Positions 27,593 to 37,063 are shown, counted from the first letter of the stretch. The stretch is 64,000 nucleotides of DNA from Parvularcula sp. LCG005 (GCF_032930845.1 NZ_CP136758.1:1038501-1102500); one strand, 5' to 3'. Translations and numbers: made by a program. The notes: generated from the sequence alone by a model not told the origin.

Positions 27593-28105
27593 ATGACCCC
27601 CTATGAGCAGCTGCAGACCGCCATTCGCGATTACGGCGATGCCGCGATGGGCAACTTTCTGCGGTGCAGAGCATTGGGGCAGGCGGTGGTCGAGGGGCTG
27701 CCCGACTACCTCAAATGCCCGCCCGCCCATGTGAAACTGGTGCCACCTGCAGGGCCGTTCGATCCGGCAAAAGCCTATGGCGACAAGGCGTTCTCCTACA
27801 ATGAGAACGCGGTCATCCGCCTTGAGCCCATCAGCTTAGGTGTCTGTGTCATTGTGCCGAACACCGACGATTCGGGCTCTTTATGGCTAAGGACTGGCCT
27901 GCGGGTTGAGGTCACAGGCGAGACTTTCGATATCTTTGTGGCGAACCAGCCCATGGTGCAGGTGCCGCTGGAATTTACGGGACAGCTGACGCCGGTTTAC
28001 GAGACCATCCATGCCGAGTTGATGGCGGTATTCCGCAAGGATTTGCAACGCTTCACCGACGAGCGATATGCGGGCGGCATCGGCTTTCTGCCGCCGGGGA
28101 TGTAA
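27593..28105 (+). CDS. hypothetical protein
   Basis: 170-aa cytoplasmic protein starting MTPYEQLQTAIRDYGDAAMG (an in-frame start at 27548 would overlap rpiA). It has a helical first third and a beta-rich remainder (ENAVIRLEPISLGVCVIVPNTDDSG, then LRVEVTGETFDIFVANQP), with no membrane segment and no catalytic motif I recognise. It sits between rpiA and glutathione reductase on the same strand and may belong to a redox or pentose-phosphate transcription unit; this is inference from position only. Confidence 0.65.
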   Translation: MTPYEQLQTAIRDYGDAAMGNFLRCRALGQAVVEGLPDYLKCPPAHVKLVPPAGPFDPAKAYGDKAFSYNENAVIRLEPISLGVCVIVPNTDDSGSLWLRTGLRVEVTGETFDIFVANQPMVQVPLEFTGQLTPVYETIHAELMAVFRKDLQRFTDERYAGGIGFLPPGM

Positions 28106-28201
28106 TATCGACCGCGCCGATGCGCTCTATCGACCCAGTCGGTTTCGGCGGACAGGGAATTTCCATATAAGACCCCGCAGAGACAATGGAGCCGAGCAAC
28201 C

Positions 28202-29569
28202 ATGACCTATGACTATGATCTTTTCGTGATCGGTGCAGGTTCGGGCGGCGTTCGCGCGGCGCGCCTGTCCGCACAGGCCGGCAAAAAAGTGGCCATCGCC
28301 GAGCAGTCCCGCGTTGGCGGCACTTGCGTCATTCGCGGCTGTGTCCCCAAGAAGCTGATGGTCTATGCCAGTGAACTGGGCGACGCGATCGGACATGCTC
28401 GTGGCTATGGCTGGTCGGCGGAGAATGTGACCTTCAGCTGGGACACCTTGCGCGACCGGATTGCGGCAGAGGTTGATCGTCTGAACGGCATCTATAATGG
28501 TATCCTCGCGCGCAATAATGTCGAGCTGTTCGATCACCGAGCTGTGCTGAAAGATGCGCACACGATCCATATTGCGGGCGAAAACCGTGACGTCACAGCG
28601 GAAAAAATCTTGATCGCCGTCGGCGGCACGCCCAGCCGGGACGAATCGGTCGACCCTGATCACATCGGCCTCGTCTCCGATGACATTTTCAGCCTGCCCG
28701 AGCAGCCCAAACGCCTCATCATCGCCGGCGGCGGATATATCGCCATCGAGTTTGCCCATATTTTTGCGGGCCTCGGCACCGAGGTCACCCTGGTCTATCG
28801 CGGGGAACGTCTCCTGCGGGCCTTTGACCCTGAGATCTCCGAACGCGTGGAGCGGGACCTGAAGGCGCGAGGCATTCGCTATATCTCCAATGCCGTCTTT
28901 ACCGATATCAGCGTCAAGAATGGTGAGAAATGCGTGGAACTGATCAATGGTGATGTTCTTCACGCGGATGAAATCATGTGGGCCATTGGCCGTCGGCCAT
29001 TGACCGACAGTCTGGGGCTGGAACGCTGCGGCATTGAAGTCGACAAGGTCGGCGCGATCCTGGTGAACGAGGATTACCAGACGACCATCCCGTCCGTCTT
29101 CGCCATTGGTGACGTGACAAACCGGGTCAACCTGACCCCGGTGGCGATCAGGGAAGGGGCGGCCTTTGCGTCAACACAGATGAGCGGCGTGCCAAAGCGA
29201 ATGGACTATCATTTCATTCCCAAGGCCGTCTTCTCCCAGCCGCCGGTTGGCACTGTCGGTCCATCGGAGACCGAATGCATCGAGGCCGGACACGAGGTGG
29301 ATGTGTACACGGCAGACTTCCGGCCCATGAAGAACGTTCTCGCCGAAAGCGACGAGCGCATGTTCATGAAGCTCGTTGTCGACCGGGCCAATGACCGCGT
29401 GCTGGGCTGTCATTTGGTGGGCGAGGATGCGCCTGAAATGATCCAGATCGCCGCCATTGCCGTGAAAGCGGGTCTGACCAAGGCGCAGTTCGACGAGACG
29501 TGCGCGCTGCATCCGACAGCCGCGGAAGAACTGGTCACCATGACGAACAAACGCTCAGGCCGCATCTGA
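28202..29569 (+). CDS. gor: glutathione-disulfide reductase
   Basis: FAD flavoenzyme that reduces GSSG with NADPH. The 455-aa length and motifs are standard: FAD-binding GAGSGGVRAARLSA at residue 10, the redox-active disulfide in GGTCVIRGCVPKKLM, the NADPH-binding IAGGGYIAIEFAHIFAGLG with Arg residues downstream (VYRGERLLR) that favour NADPH, the second FAD motif AIGDVTNRVNLTPVA, and the dimer-interface catalytic His in LHPTAAEELVTM. A CCGAGCAACC leader gives only a weak ribosome-binding site. It ends three bases before the convergent anti-sigma gene, with no terminator visible between them. Confidence 0.95.
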   Translation: MTYDYDLFVIGAGSGGVRAARLSAQAGKKVAIAEQSRVGGTCVIRGCVPKKLMVYASELGDAIGHARGYGWSAENVTFSWDTLRDRIAAEVDRLNGIYNGILARNNVELFDHRAVLKDAHTIHIAGENRDVTAEKILIAVGGTPSRDESVDPDHIGLVSDDIFSLPEQPKRLIIAGGGYIAIEFAHIFAGLGTEVTLVYRGERLLRAFDPEISERVERDLKARGIRYISNAVFTDISVKNGEKCVELINGDVLHADEIMWAIGRRPLTDSLGLERCGIEVDKVGAILVNEDYQTTIPSVFAIGDVTNRVNLTPVAIREGAAFASTQMSGVPKRMDYHFIPKAVFSQPPVGTVGPSETECIEAGHEVDVYTADFRPMKNVLAESDERMFMKLVVDRANDRVLGCHLVGEDAPEMIQIAAIAVKAGLTKAQFDETCALHPTAAEELVTMTNKRSGRI

Positions 29570-29572
29570 TCG

Positions 29573-30277
29573 TCAGAGGACCTGCAGCTTGCCGATTGCG
29601 ACGACAGGACCTGTCGGTTGACCGGTCGGTGAGCCGCCCTCTGGTTCAAGACTGATGGCGAGCAATGTGTCTGGGCCGAGCGTGCTGATGTCGATCGAGG
29701 CCAGTTCGACAACGCTTCCGTCTTCCGGACTGATCAGCCCGAGCGATGACGGCGCGGCATCGCCTGCGATCAGCCACAATTCGGTCACCCGACCGTCAGT
29801 TGCGATGTCGAATGGCTTGACCGTCAGAATCTCTTCGCGCGCATTGATCCGTATCAGGACTGACAGCGGCGCGTCGCTGGCCGTGAGGGCGGCCATGTAG
29901 ACGGGCTGCGGTTCTGGTGGTTGCCGGTCTGGCGAAGTCATCACGACGCCGAGGAGAACAGCGGACAGGCCGGTCATCACGGCCGTAGCGCCTCGCCAGA
30001 AACCAATGCGCTCCCAGAACGAAGGCGAGGTAGCAGTTGTCGTCTCAAACAGCGCGCGGTCAATGACCCGCTTCACCGCCGGGCTTGGCGCCCGCAGCGG
30101 AATGCCTTCGGCGAGCCGGGCAAGTTCCTCCTCCCAGAACGCTGTCAGCGCGCGAAATTCGGGCTCGGCACCGAGCTTTTCTTCCGCAGCGGCGCGCTCT
30201 TCCGGGCCCAACAGGCCAAGAACATATTCCGCGGCCAGAACATTATCGTCGGGAGTCAGGTCAGGCGTATCGCTCAT
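29573..30277 (-). CDS. anti-sigma factor, RskA-like
   Basis: 234-aa single-span membrane protein that is expected to hold the partner ECF sigma factor inactive. The N-terminal cytosolic part (LAAEYVLGLLGPEERAAAEEKL, then FRALTAFWEEELARLAEG) has the helical anti-sigma fold, one transmembrane helix follows (ATAVMTGLSAVLLGVVM, about residues 95-111), and the periplasmic domain is beta-rich, typical of the RskA C-terminal domain. It has no Cys/His zinc motif, so it is not a ZAS-type factor. The start overlaps the sigma stop by four bases (ATGA), giving translational coupling. Release probably needs regulated proteolysis; the signal is unknown. Confidence 0.9.
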   Translation of the reverse strand: MSDTPDLTPDDNVLAAEYVLGLLGPEERAAAEEKLGAEPEFRALTAFWEEELARLAEGIPLRAPSPAVKRVIDRALFETTTATSPSFWERIGFWRGATAVMTGLSAVLLGVVMTSPDRQPPEPQPVYMAALTASDAPLSVLIRINAREEILTVKPFDIATDGRVTELWLIAGDAAPSSLGLISPEDGSVVELASIDISTLGPDTLLAISLEPEGGSPTGQPTGPVVAIGKLQVL

Positions 30278-30855
30278 GAGCTCTCTCCCTGCGGTTCAGG
30301 CTTTGTTTCAAGACAGGTGCGCAGGGTTGCAAGGCTTCGGCGCATCCACGTCTTGATGGTGTTCAGCGGTGTTTTCATCGTGGTGGAGAGTTCGGCATAG
30401 GTGCGGCCGGTGAAATAGGCGTCGCGCACCAGCTTCGCCTTTTCAGGCTCCAGTGTGCCAAGACAATGATGAAGACGAGCGGCGTCACTTCTCATGGCCG
30501 CGTGGTCTTCGGGGGATGCCCGATCATCTTCCATCTCGTCCATTTCGGCTTCATCGCCATCACCGGGGCGCCTGCGCCGGTAAATATCGATCGCGGCATT
30601 GCGCGTAATCGAGATCAGCCATGACATGGGAGAGGCGGTACCGGGCCTGAACGTGTCCGCCTTGCGCCAGACCTTCATGAAGGCGTCCTGCAGGGCCTCG
30701 TCGGCCTCAGCGCGATTGTTGAGAATGTAGAGGGCGACACCGTACAGCTTGGCGGATGTCCGCTCGTAAAGATCGTCAAAGGCCACGCGACGTCCCAACG
30801 CAATTTGCGACAACAGGTCTTCAATTTCCTGACGCGCCAGTTCCTTGTTCACCAT
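30274..30855 (-). CDS. ECF RNA polymerase sigma factor (SigK-like)
   Basis: 193-aa sigma-70 family factor from the start chosen at MVNKELARQEIEDLL (longer frames back to 30963 add Arg/His-rich sequence unlike the family). Region 2: RVAFDDLYERTSAKLYGVALYILNNRAEADEALQDAF and MKVWRKADTF, with the conserved WRKA and SWL segments. Region 4: YFTGRTYAELSTTMKTPLNTIKTWMRRSL, a helix-turn-helix for the -35 box. An acidic linker (DEAEMDEMEDD) joins them. Paired with an overlapping RskA-type anti-sigma gene, this resembles the SigK/RskA arrangement. I could not find a convincing autoregulatory ECF promoter upstream. Confidence 0.92.
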   Translation of the reverse strand: MVNKELARQEIEDLLSQIALGRRVAFDDLYERTSAKLYGVALYILNNRAEADEALQDAFMKVWRKADTFRPGTASPMSWLISITRNAAIDIYRRRRPGDGDEAEMDEMEDDRASPEDHAAMRSDAARLHHCLGTLEPEKAKLVRDAYFTGRTYAELSTTMKTPLNTIKTWMRRSLATLRTCLETKPEPQGESS

Positions 30856-31148
30856 GAGGTGGCTCTCCGCCCGTGACCTGCACCTGATATGTGCCGCAAC
30901 GCCGAAAAGTCGACGATGGTGACCCGACGCACAGGAAACAACGAGGGGAAGATTATCCTGCACGTCGGGCCGCCCCCCAACGGAGTGAGCCAGTCATCCC
31001 GACACGGTCCAGCCTGTAAAGCAGACGTGACCGGGCGGGCATTCAAGGTACCGGCGACGAGGAGGAGAAAGGGTAGAGGACCCTCATCGTCGGAAGCCTT
31101 TAGACGGGGCCACCTGTAAGAATATACGGGGCTGTCAGCGAAAAGGTT
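30856..31148. other. 293-bp intergenic region upstream of the ECF sigma gene
   Basis: Separates the sigma gene (minus) from the small lipoprotein gene (minus). G+C-rich, with no clear hairpin terminator and no clear ECF -35/-10 pair. No coding potential seen. Confidence 0.45.
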
Positions 31149-31502
31149 TCAGCGGGCCGAAACAAGGCGACAGGCGACGCCGTCGAGATCAATGGGCGCG
31201 CCGTCCTGACGCGGCCGCAGGGTGCAGACGCCTGCGTCGAGGACGATGTCATACACATCCGGCCGGGCGACGCTTCGGTCATTCAGGGGCGAAGGCGGCG
31301 GCGGGAGGACCACCAGGACCGGCTCATCGGTCGGCAGCGGTGTGCCTAGTTCCAGCGTGTTGCGGCCTAAAGCCTCCCGCAGGATGACAAGGGCGTCCTC
31401 GGTCGCTTTTTCATTCTCGAAGACGGCCGGACCGGCCGCTGTGCTCTGGCATGCGGCGGCCAGGGTGGCCAGCGTTGAGCCGATGAGGGCGCCCTTCCAC
31501 AT
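31149..31502 (-). CDS. small lipoprotein, partner of S41 protease
   Basis: 117-aa protein with lipoprotein signal MWKGALIGSTLATLAAAC (lipobox LAAAC near residue 18), then a mixed domain with a Pro-rich tract (VLPPPPSPLNDRS) and two Cys in the C-terminal half (VCTLRPRQ and VACRLV) that could form a disulfide. I do not recognise the family. The start codon overlaps the stop of the S41 protease gene by one base (TAATG), so the two should be translationally coupled, suggesting a co-functional envelope pair. Confidence 0.7.
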   Translation of the reverse strand: MWKGALIGSTLATLAAACQSTAAGPAVFENEKATEDALVILREALGRNTLELGTPLPTDEPVLVVLPPPPSPLNDRSVARPDVYDIVLDAGVCTLRPRQDGAPIDLDGVACRLVSAR

Positions 31503-33178
31503 TATGGCTGACCGGGCAGACCGGTCAGGTCACGGTTGTTCTCCAACACACCGCGCGACGATGGTCCGATTGCGATGCCGTCCGAACCCGCTGTCTGGGT
31601 GGTGCCGCTGCGAATCGCGGTGGTTGTGCCGCGGGCGAAGCTCGACATGCTGGGGGCCGCAGGACAGCTGCCGCTGTTGCGATAGTTGAGGGCCGCAGCG
31701 AGCAGCGCCTCGGCCGGGTCGCCAAGCTCATTGCCAAGATCATCGGCCACTTCGCAGCCCGGCAGACGCGCGCCGAATGTGCCGGCCGCATTGTTCGGAA
31801 CAAAGCCGTCGGCATACGCGCCAAAGCCTTTGTCATTCACGCCGCGGAACTGGATCGTGTAGAAGGTCGTGCCGCAATTGTCCGTCGGGTAGAAACCGTA
31901 AGGCTTGCCGCAGGTGGTCGTACCGATCAGGACCACGTCAACATCCGCCCCGCGCAGGCCGTTGATCACGGCCTCGCTGGCGCTGCAGGTATTGTCAGTA
32001 GACAGAATATAGACCCGGTTCAGGTCAAGGCTTGGCAGCGCCGTACCTGCGTCCACCGAAAAGCCCAGGCCCTCGCCGATAAAGGGCACCGGCTCATTGA
32101 CCTCGCCCGTGACCGGGTTGCGATTGCCGGCATCATCGTTGAATTCCAGCATCTCGAAGGTCTTGCCGTTCGTCTGTGCCGGTCCGGCGACCATGTAGCC
32201 AAGCTGTGACGCCACGGCAAGGAGACCGCCGCCATTATAGCGCAAATCGAGCACGAGATCGTCGACGCCCGCCGTGTCCATCTCGGTGATCGCGTCGACG
32301 ATTTCTTTCTCCGACGCGAAGGGACTGAACGTGTTGAACAGGATGTAGCCGACCTTGCCGGTCGGTGTGTCGATGACACTCGTCCGATTGACGGAGTCGC
32401 GCGAGAGATTGGCCGACACCATCGTCACGGTCCGGGTCGTGGCAGAGCCTTCGTCCTGCACCTCAAAGGTATGCTCGACGCCGGCGACCGATGGATAAAG
32501 CCCCTCATTGAGGATATCGATCTGCGCGTCCGTGGAGCCACCATTGACGAGGTCCACGCCGTCGACCGTCAGGATCCGGGTGCCGCGCTTCATCTTGGGC
32601 TGACCGCCCACCATCTCACTCGCCGGGCTGTTCGCGTCGGTATAGCTGACCCGGAAGTCGCGGGGCGGCCGGGTCGAATAGACGGTGTAGCTGATGCCGT
32701 AGCTGGCGCTGGCTGTCGAATTGCGTTGGTCCAGATATTCGGACGTCGGCTGGCTGAAGTGGAAATTGTCCTTGGGCGAGCCCGAAGAGGTCGTCGCATC
32801 GGTCTTCAGAAGATCAAAGTAGTCGATCGGGTCGTCATAGAGAGCAGGGTTCCGGTCCGTGACTTCATCGTTCCACAGATAGGTCTCGTGGGTCCAGGAG
32901 CGCAGCCAGAAATTCTCATACAGTATAGACCCCTGACGATCCGGGAACGGGTCGCCATTGGCATCGACGCCTGTGCGCGGCACGGCGCACCGGTCCTTGT
33001 AGTTGCTGGCCGCAGCGTAGACATTCGGCGTCCAGGTGAGAATGTTGTTGCTGGGTGGCGGTTGAACGACCGCCGGTGGTGTCGCCGAACCGCCGCCTCC
33101 ACCGCCGCCACATGCGACGAGGCCAAGACTGGCCCCGGTCAGGGCAAGTACAAACAGGGGTCGAGTTACAGACGTCAT
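31502..33178 (-). CDS. S41 family peptidase, lipoprotein
   Basis: Serine protease of the C-terminal processing peptidase (Ctp/tricorn-core) family, lipid-anchored in the envelope. 558 aa from MTSVTRPLFVLALTG; lipobox LVAC followed by a Gly-rich spacer (CGGGGGGG). A PDZ-like region lies near residues 180-260 (GTRILTVDGVDLVNGG), then the S41 core: DLRYNGGGLLAVASQLG, the nucleophile Ser in STDNTCSASEAVINGLRG, and the general base Lys in GTTTCGKPYGF. Cys residues beside both catalytic residues (NTCSAS, TTCGK) could form a disulfide in the oxidising envelope. Translationally coupled to the small lipoprotein gene downstream. Substrates unknown. Confidence 0.9.
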   Translation of the reverse strand: MTSVTRPLFVLALTGASLGLVACGGGGGGGSATPPAVVQPPPSNNILTWTPNVYAAASNYKDRCAVPRTGVDANGDPFPDRQGSILYENFWLRSWTHETYLWNDEVTDRNPALYDDPIDYFDLLKTDATTSSGSPKDNFHFSQPTSEYLDQRNSTASASYGISYTVYSTRPPRDFRVSYTDANSPASEMVGGQPKMKRGTRILTVDGVDLVNGGSTDAQIDILNEGLYPSVAGVEHTFEVQDEGSATTRTVTMVSANLSRDSVNRTSVIDTPTGKVGYILFNTFSPFASEKEIVDAITEMDTAGVDDLVLDLRYNGGGLLAVASQLGYMVAGPAQTNGKTFEMLEFNDDAGNRNPVTGEVNEPVPFIGEGLGFSVDAGTALPSLDLNRVYILSTDNTCSASEAVINGLRGADVDVVLIGTTTCGKPYGFYPTDNCGTTFYTIQFRGVNDKGFGAYADGFVPNNAAGTFGARLPGCEVADDLGNELGDPAEALLAAALNYRNSGSCPAAPSMSSFARGTTTAIRSGTTQTAGSDGIAIGPSSRGVLENNRDLTGLPGQP

Positions 33179-33312
33179 TGCGGCAATCCATCCAACGGTA
33201 CGTTTACCATTGTGAAGGGAAATAGGCCCGCAAGGCAATAGAGCGAATTTGACACAGGACGCGCCGCAAAACCCCCTAAGTCCCCGTAATTTATGTTACA
33301 ATTCGCCTTGAA

Positions 33313-35535
33313 TTATTTCTGGTGCGCGAGAAGGACGCCCAGCATGTTGATGTAGTCATCGGTCCATGGCCGACCGCCATCACTCTGCACGTGTCGCCAG
33401 CGCGCATCGGTATCCAGGGCGGCCAGATCGCTTGTCGCGCGTGCAAGGACGACGGCATGGGTCGGCAGGATCGACAGCCCGTCCCCGGCGTGATCCGGCT
33501 GGAACCGTTGGGCCCGCATAACCAGGCCTTCTGCTTCGGCAATCCGCGCCAGGACGGGCTCGAGGTCCATGTAGCGGTTTGAGATATGGAAGATCAGGAC
33601 GCCGTCATCGCTCAGTCGACTGACATAGCCGCGCATGGCCTCACGCGTCAGGAGGTGCGTGGGAACAACGTCCGAACTGAAAGCGTCGATCAGCAGGAGG
33701 TCTAAGGACGCAGGAGACGCCTGCATCAGGGTCAGGCGACCATCGCCAAGCACAATAGGGGCCTCAGGCGCGCACTGGGACAGGAAGGTGAACCAGTCTG
33801 TATTCTGTGCCGTACGGACGACCACCGGATCGATCTCGAAAAACGTCACCGACTGATTTGGCGACAGAAGGCAGGCGGAGGCGCCGACCCCTAAGCCGAC
33901 CGCGCCGGTGCGCGGCTTGTCAGCGAACGCTGCATAGGCCTGTCCGATAGGGGTGTCGGGGTGATAATACATAAGCGGTGTCGGGCGACCCACTTCATCT
34001 GTGTACTGTGCGCCGTGGACCGTGGTGCCGTGGATCATCCGACGCAGGCCGTCGACCTCATCGACACTGACGACGCCGAAGAACCCGCGCTCGGTGGCAA
34101 GGGTCGGCGTATGCTGGGCGGAGACGATACCGCTGCCGAAATAGGCGAGGGCACCGGCAAAGGTAGGCAGATATCGATGATCCTTGCTGATCAGCATCAT
34201 GACGATCGGCATGACCAGAAGGATGTAAAGGGCGCCGATCGCTCCGGATCTGTCGGTGGCACTTGTGACGGCCAGCGCGGCAAGAACGGCCAGGACCGAC
34301 AGGGTCGCGATGGCCAGATCCTTGCGCTGCCAGGTGCCCCGGGTGCCAGGCAACAGGACCAGCAGAGCGAGGAGAACCAGCGGGTATTCGACGACATCGT
34401 TGAAAAGCACGGGCGCGAGCAGGGCGTTGAAGGCCCCGCCGATAACACCGCCCAGCGACATGATGAGGTAGAATTCGGTCAGATGCGCCGTGGACGGACG
34501 ACGTGCGGCCAAGGTGCCGTGACAGACAAGGCCCGCCACCAGCACCATGGTGATGTTCAGCAGCAGCATTGGCAGCAACGGCGCGGCGAACAGGTTGTGG
34601 CACAGGAAGAGCAGAAGCGCCGCTGTCACATAGGGCGCAACGGACACCGCCCAGCGGGTCGCGCGGGGACCGGCTTTGGAAAAGACGATGATGAAGCTGC
34701 CGATATAGGCGATCAGCGGCGGCGCCCACAGAAACGGCCCGGCCGCCACATCTGTTGTGATGTGGGTCGTTGCACCAACGAGAAGGCTCGATGGGACGAA
34801 GGCGAGCGTAAGCCAGGTCAGGCGTTCTCGCCAGTTGGGTGCAGGGCAGTCTTCGACGGTGCCTGCGGTGTGGTTTGGCCCCGCATGTCGTCCGGTGTTG
34901 AACGCCAGCCACCCGCAGGCGATGAGCGCCGCGCCCACCAGCACATAGGCGCTGCTCCACACAAAGGATTGTCCGCTCAAGGACATGAGCGGTTCCAGTA
35001 GGACCGGATAGGCTACGAGGCCGATGATCGAGCCAATATTGCTGGCGCCATAGAGATAATAGGGATCCGCCGCATCTGGTCGGCCCGACCGCGAATACCA
35101 GGACTGAATCAGCGGGGCGGTGGCGGAGAGCGCGGTAAAGGGCGGGGCGATCGACAGGGCGAAGGCGGCGCTGAGCCAAAGGGCCGGGCGATGGGGATCA
35201 GGATCACCAAGCATGCCGGTCAGGCCCAGAGGCAGAACGCTGGCGGCCATGATCACGACAATGGCGTGAATGATGATCTGAAGACGCAGGGAGGCCAGCC
35301 GCGACAGGAGATGCGCGTATAGATACCCTAGCAGCAGCGCTGCCTGAAAACAGACAAGCGTTACATTCCAGACGCTCGGCGCTCCGCCCAGAATGGGCAG
35401 AACCATCTTGGCGAACATGGGTTGGACCAGAAAAATGAGCGCGGCACTGAGAAAGATCGTCAGGGCATAGGGCAGCACGCCGACGCGCGACGTCTGGAAA
35501 CTGGTCCGCGGCGAAACAATAGCCGAGTCGGTCAT
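33313..35535 (-). CDS. membrane protein fused to spermidine-synthase-like domain
   Basis: 740-aa fusion. The N-terminal two thirds have about twelve hydrophobic segments (for example YALTIFLSAALIFLVQPMFAK, FVWSSAYVLVGAALIACGWL, IAYIGSFIIVFSKAG). The C-terminal third has the aminopropyltransferase/methyltransferase fold: GLGVGASACLLSP (Gly-rich loop), FFEIDPVV, LGDGRLTL, and LLLIDAFSSDVVPTHLLT with the Asp pair of spermidine synthases. The start at MTDSAIVSPRT (35535) precedes the first membrane helix; the longer frame is unlikely. Members are annotated as fused MFS/spermidine synthases; whether they make or export polyamines is not known. Confidence 0.87.
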   Translation of the reverse strand: MTDSAIVSPRTSFQTSRVGVLPYALTIFLSAALIFLVQPMFAKMVLPILGGAPSVWNVTLVCFQAALLLGYLYAHLLSRLASLRLQIIIHAIVVIMAASVLPLGLTGMLGDPDPHRPALWLSAAFALSIAPPFTALSATAPLIQSWYSRSGRPDAADPYYLYGASNIGSIIGLVAYPVLLEPLMSLSGQSFVWSSAYVLVGAALIACGWLAFNTGRHAGPNHTAGTVEDCPAPNWRERLTWLTLAFVPSSLLVGATTHITTDVAAGPFLWAPPLIAYIGSFIIVFSKAGPRATRWAVSVAPYVTAALLLFLCHNLFAAPLLPMLLLNITMVLVAGLVCHGTLAARRPSTAHLTEFYLIMSLGGVIGGAFNALLAPVLFNDVVEYPLVLLALLVLLPGTRGTWQRKDLAIATLSVLAVLAALAVTSATDRSGAIGALYILLVMPIVMMLISKDHRYLPTFAGALAYFGSGIVSAQHTPTLATERGFFGVVSVDEVDGLRRMIHGTTVHGAQYTDEVGRPTPLMYYHPDTPIGQAYAAFADKPRTGAVGLGVGASACLLSPNQSVTFFEIDPVVVRTAQNTDWFTFLSQCAPEAPIVLGDGRLTLMQASPASLDLLLIDAFSSDVVPTHLLTREAMRGYVSRLSDDGVLIFHISNRYMDLEPVLARIAEAEGLVMRAQRFQPDHAGDGLSILPTHAVVLARATSDLAALDTDARWRHVQSDGGRPWTDDYINMLGVLLAHQK

Positions 35536-35764
35536 GCAAGGGCTCCCTGTCGCCCTCACAATACCGGGACACCGTTGAGGAGCGTTGAGCCCCATCGGTC
35601 CAATTGTAATGAAATGACCGGTTCCGGGCCCAGAATGGTGGCGAAAAGCCCACACTTGGTGTCTGCCGGACGGCTGAGATGGCTACTACCGCATTGCCCC
35701 CGGGCTGTCTTTCCCATAGCTTAACGATCGGAAACGCTGTTTGCGGGAATGGGGCTGAGAACAG

Positions 35765-37048
35765 ATGACGTGTGAAGTGGTCTTGATGAACCGGCAGGCT
35801 GTCGCAATGGCGGCGGACAGTGCGGTCACGATCTCCGGTCCCGATTATCTCAAGACCTATAACAGCGTCGACAAGCTGTTCCCGCTGATCAAGGACCAGC
35901 CCGTCGGCGTGATGATCTATAACAATGCCGAGCTCATGGGCACGCCATGGGAGACCCTGATCTCCATGTATCGGGATCAGGCGCGCGGCAAGAGCTTTGA
36001 CACGGTCGACGGCTATGCCCGCGATTTCATTGGCTTTCTGTCGGGCAATCCGGACCTGTTCAGTCAGGAGCATCAGGACCGCGAGTTCTGCAAGCATATC
36101 GCCGTGGTGATGAGCATCATCGCCCAGGATTTCGACTACCAGCTGGCGCAATTCCAGCAGGCTCAGGCGGGCAAACTGAGCGATCACATCAGCGCCATTT
36201 TCGAGTTTGTCGTCGATCAGCTGCATCGGGACTACAACTCCAATCTGAACGGCTCACCGCGCGGGGAGCTTGCCTGCTTCCCCCAGGGCACCGCCGAGCA
36301 GCTGCAGCGTCGCTATAATGGTCCGATCAACGATATTGTTGAAAGCCTGATTGCCTCGCTCAAGTCAGAATTCTCAGGTCTGACCCTGTCCCAGGCCACG
36401 CGAGCGCAGCTGAATGAAATTGCTGTGTTTTCGGTCATCAAGGATGCGTTTTTCGAGCATTACACCGGGGTCGTCTTTGCCGGTTTCGGGCGCCGGGAGA
36501 GTTTCCCTGCCGTGCGCAGCTATCTGACCTCAACGGTCATTATGGGCACGCTGAAACATCGTCAGGACCGCTCGGCGAACATCTCAGCCGACAGTGGCCC
36601 GGTGATTCAGCCCTTTGCCCAGGACCGGATGATTCGCACCTTCCTGACCGGCATGGATCAAAGCCTGCGCATGTTCATGTTCGGCGAAACACTGCGGCTT
36701 TCGCGCCATCTGGTGTCGGATGTTGTGGGCCGTGCGCCGGGTCTGTCCGATGACCAGCGGGCACAACTGTTCTCTGATTACTCCCAGCAGAATCTGGGCA
36801 CCGCATTGCAGGCGTTTTTTGGCGCGATCGACCAGTTCCAGTATATCACGCATACTGGTCCGATCCTGCGCGCCATCTCATCCCTGCCGAAAAAGGAACT
36901 GGGGGAAACGGCCGCGTCGCTGGTGAAGCTGAACAGCTTCCAGCAGAAGGTCATGAACTCCATCGAAACCGTCGGCGGGCCGATCAGCCTTGCCACCATT
37001 ACCCGTAACGAGGGGCTCGTTATGGGTAAGGAACGCGCTGAGCTTTAA
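35765..37048 (+). CDS. uncharacterised proteasome-fold (Ntn) hydrolase
   Basis: 427-aa protein of unknown role whose N-terminus reads as a proteasome beta/HslV active site. After removal of the initiator Met (MetAP readily cleaves Met-Thr) the first residue is Thr1 (TCEVVLMNRQAVAMAADSAVT), Asp is at position 17 in AAD, and Lys is at 36 in YNSVDKLFPL, against Thr1/Asp17/Lys33 in HslV. The following PVGVMIYNNAELMG matches the next beta strand. It is more than twice as long as HslV (about 175 aa); residues 180-427 form a helical extension unlike Anbu or HslV. No signal peptide, so cytoplasmic. No HslU/Clp ATPase adjoins it. It is followed at 15 bp by a small basic gene. Catalysis is inference. 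Confidence 0.72.
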   Translation: MTCEVVLMNRQAVAMAADSAVTISGPDYLKTYNSVDKLFPLIKDQPVGVMIYNNAELMGTPWETLISMYRDQARGKSFDTVDGYARDFIGFLSGNPDLFSQEHQDREFCKHIAVVMSIIAQDFDYQLAQFQQAQAGKLSDHISAIFEFVVDQLHRDYNSNLNGSPRGELACFPQGTAEQLQRRYNGPINDIVESLIASLKSEFSGLTLSQATRAQLNEIAVFSVIKDAFFEHYTGVVFAGFGRRESFPAVRSYLTSTVIMGTLKHRQDRSANISADSGPVIQPFAQDRMIRTFLTGMDQSLRMFMFGETLRLSRHLVSDVVGRAPGLSDDQRAQLFSDYSQQNLGTALQAFFGAIDQFQYITHTGPILRAISSLPKKELGETAASLVKLNSFQQKVMNSIETVGGPISLATITRNEGLVMGKERAEL

Positions 37049-37063
37049 GGGAGCCTGAGCATC

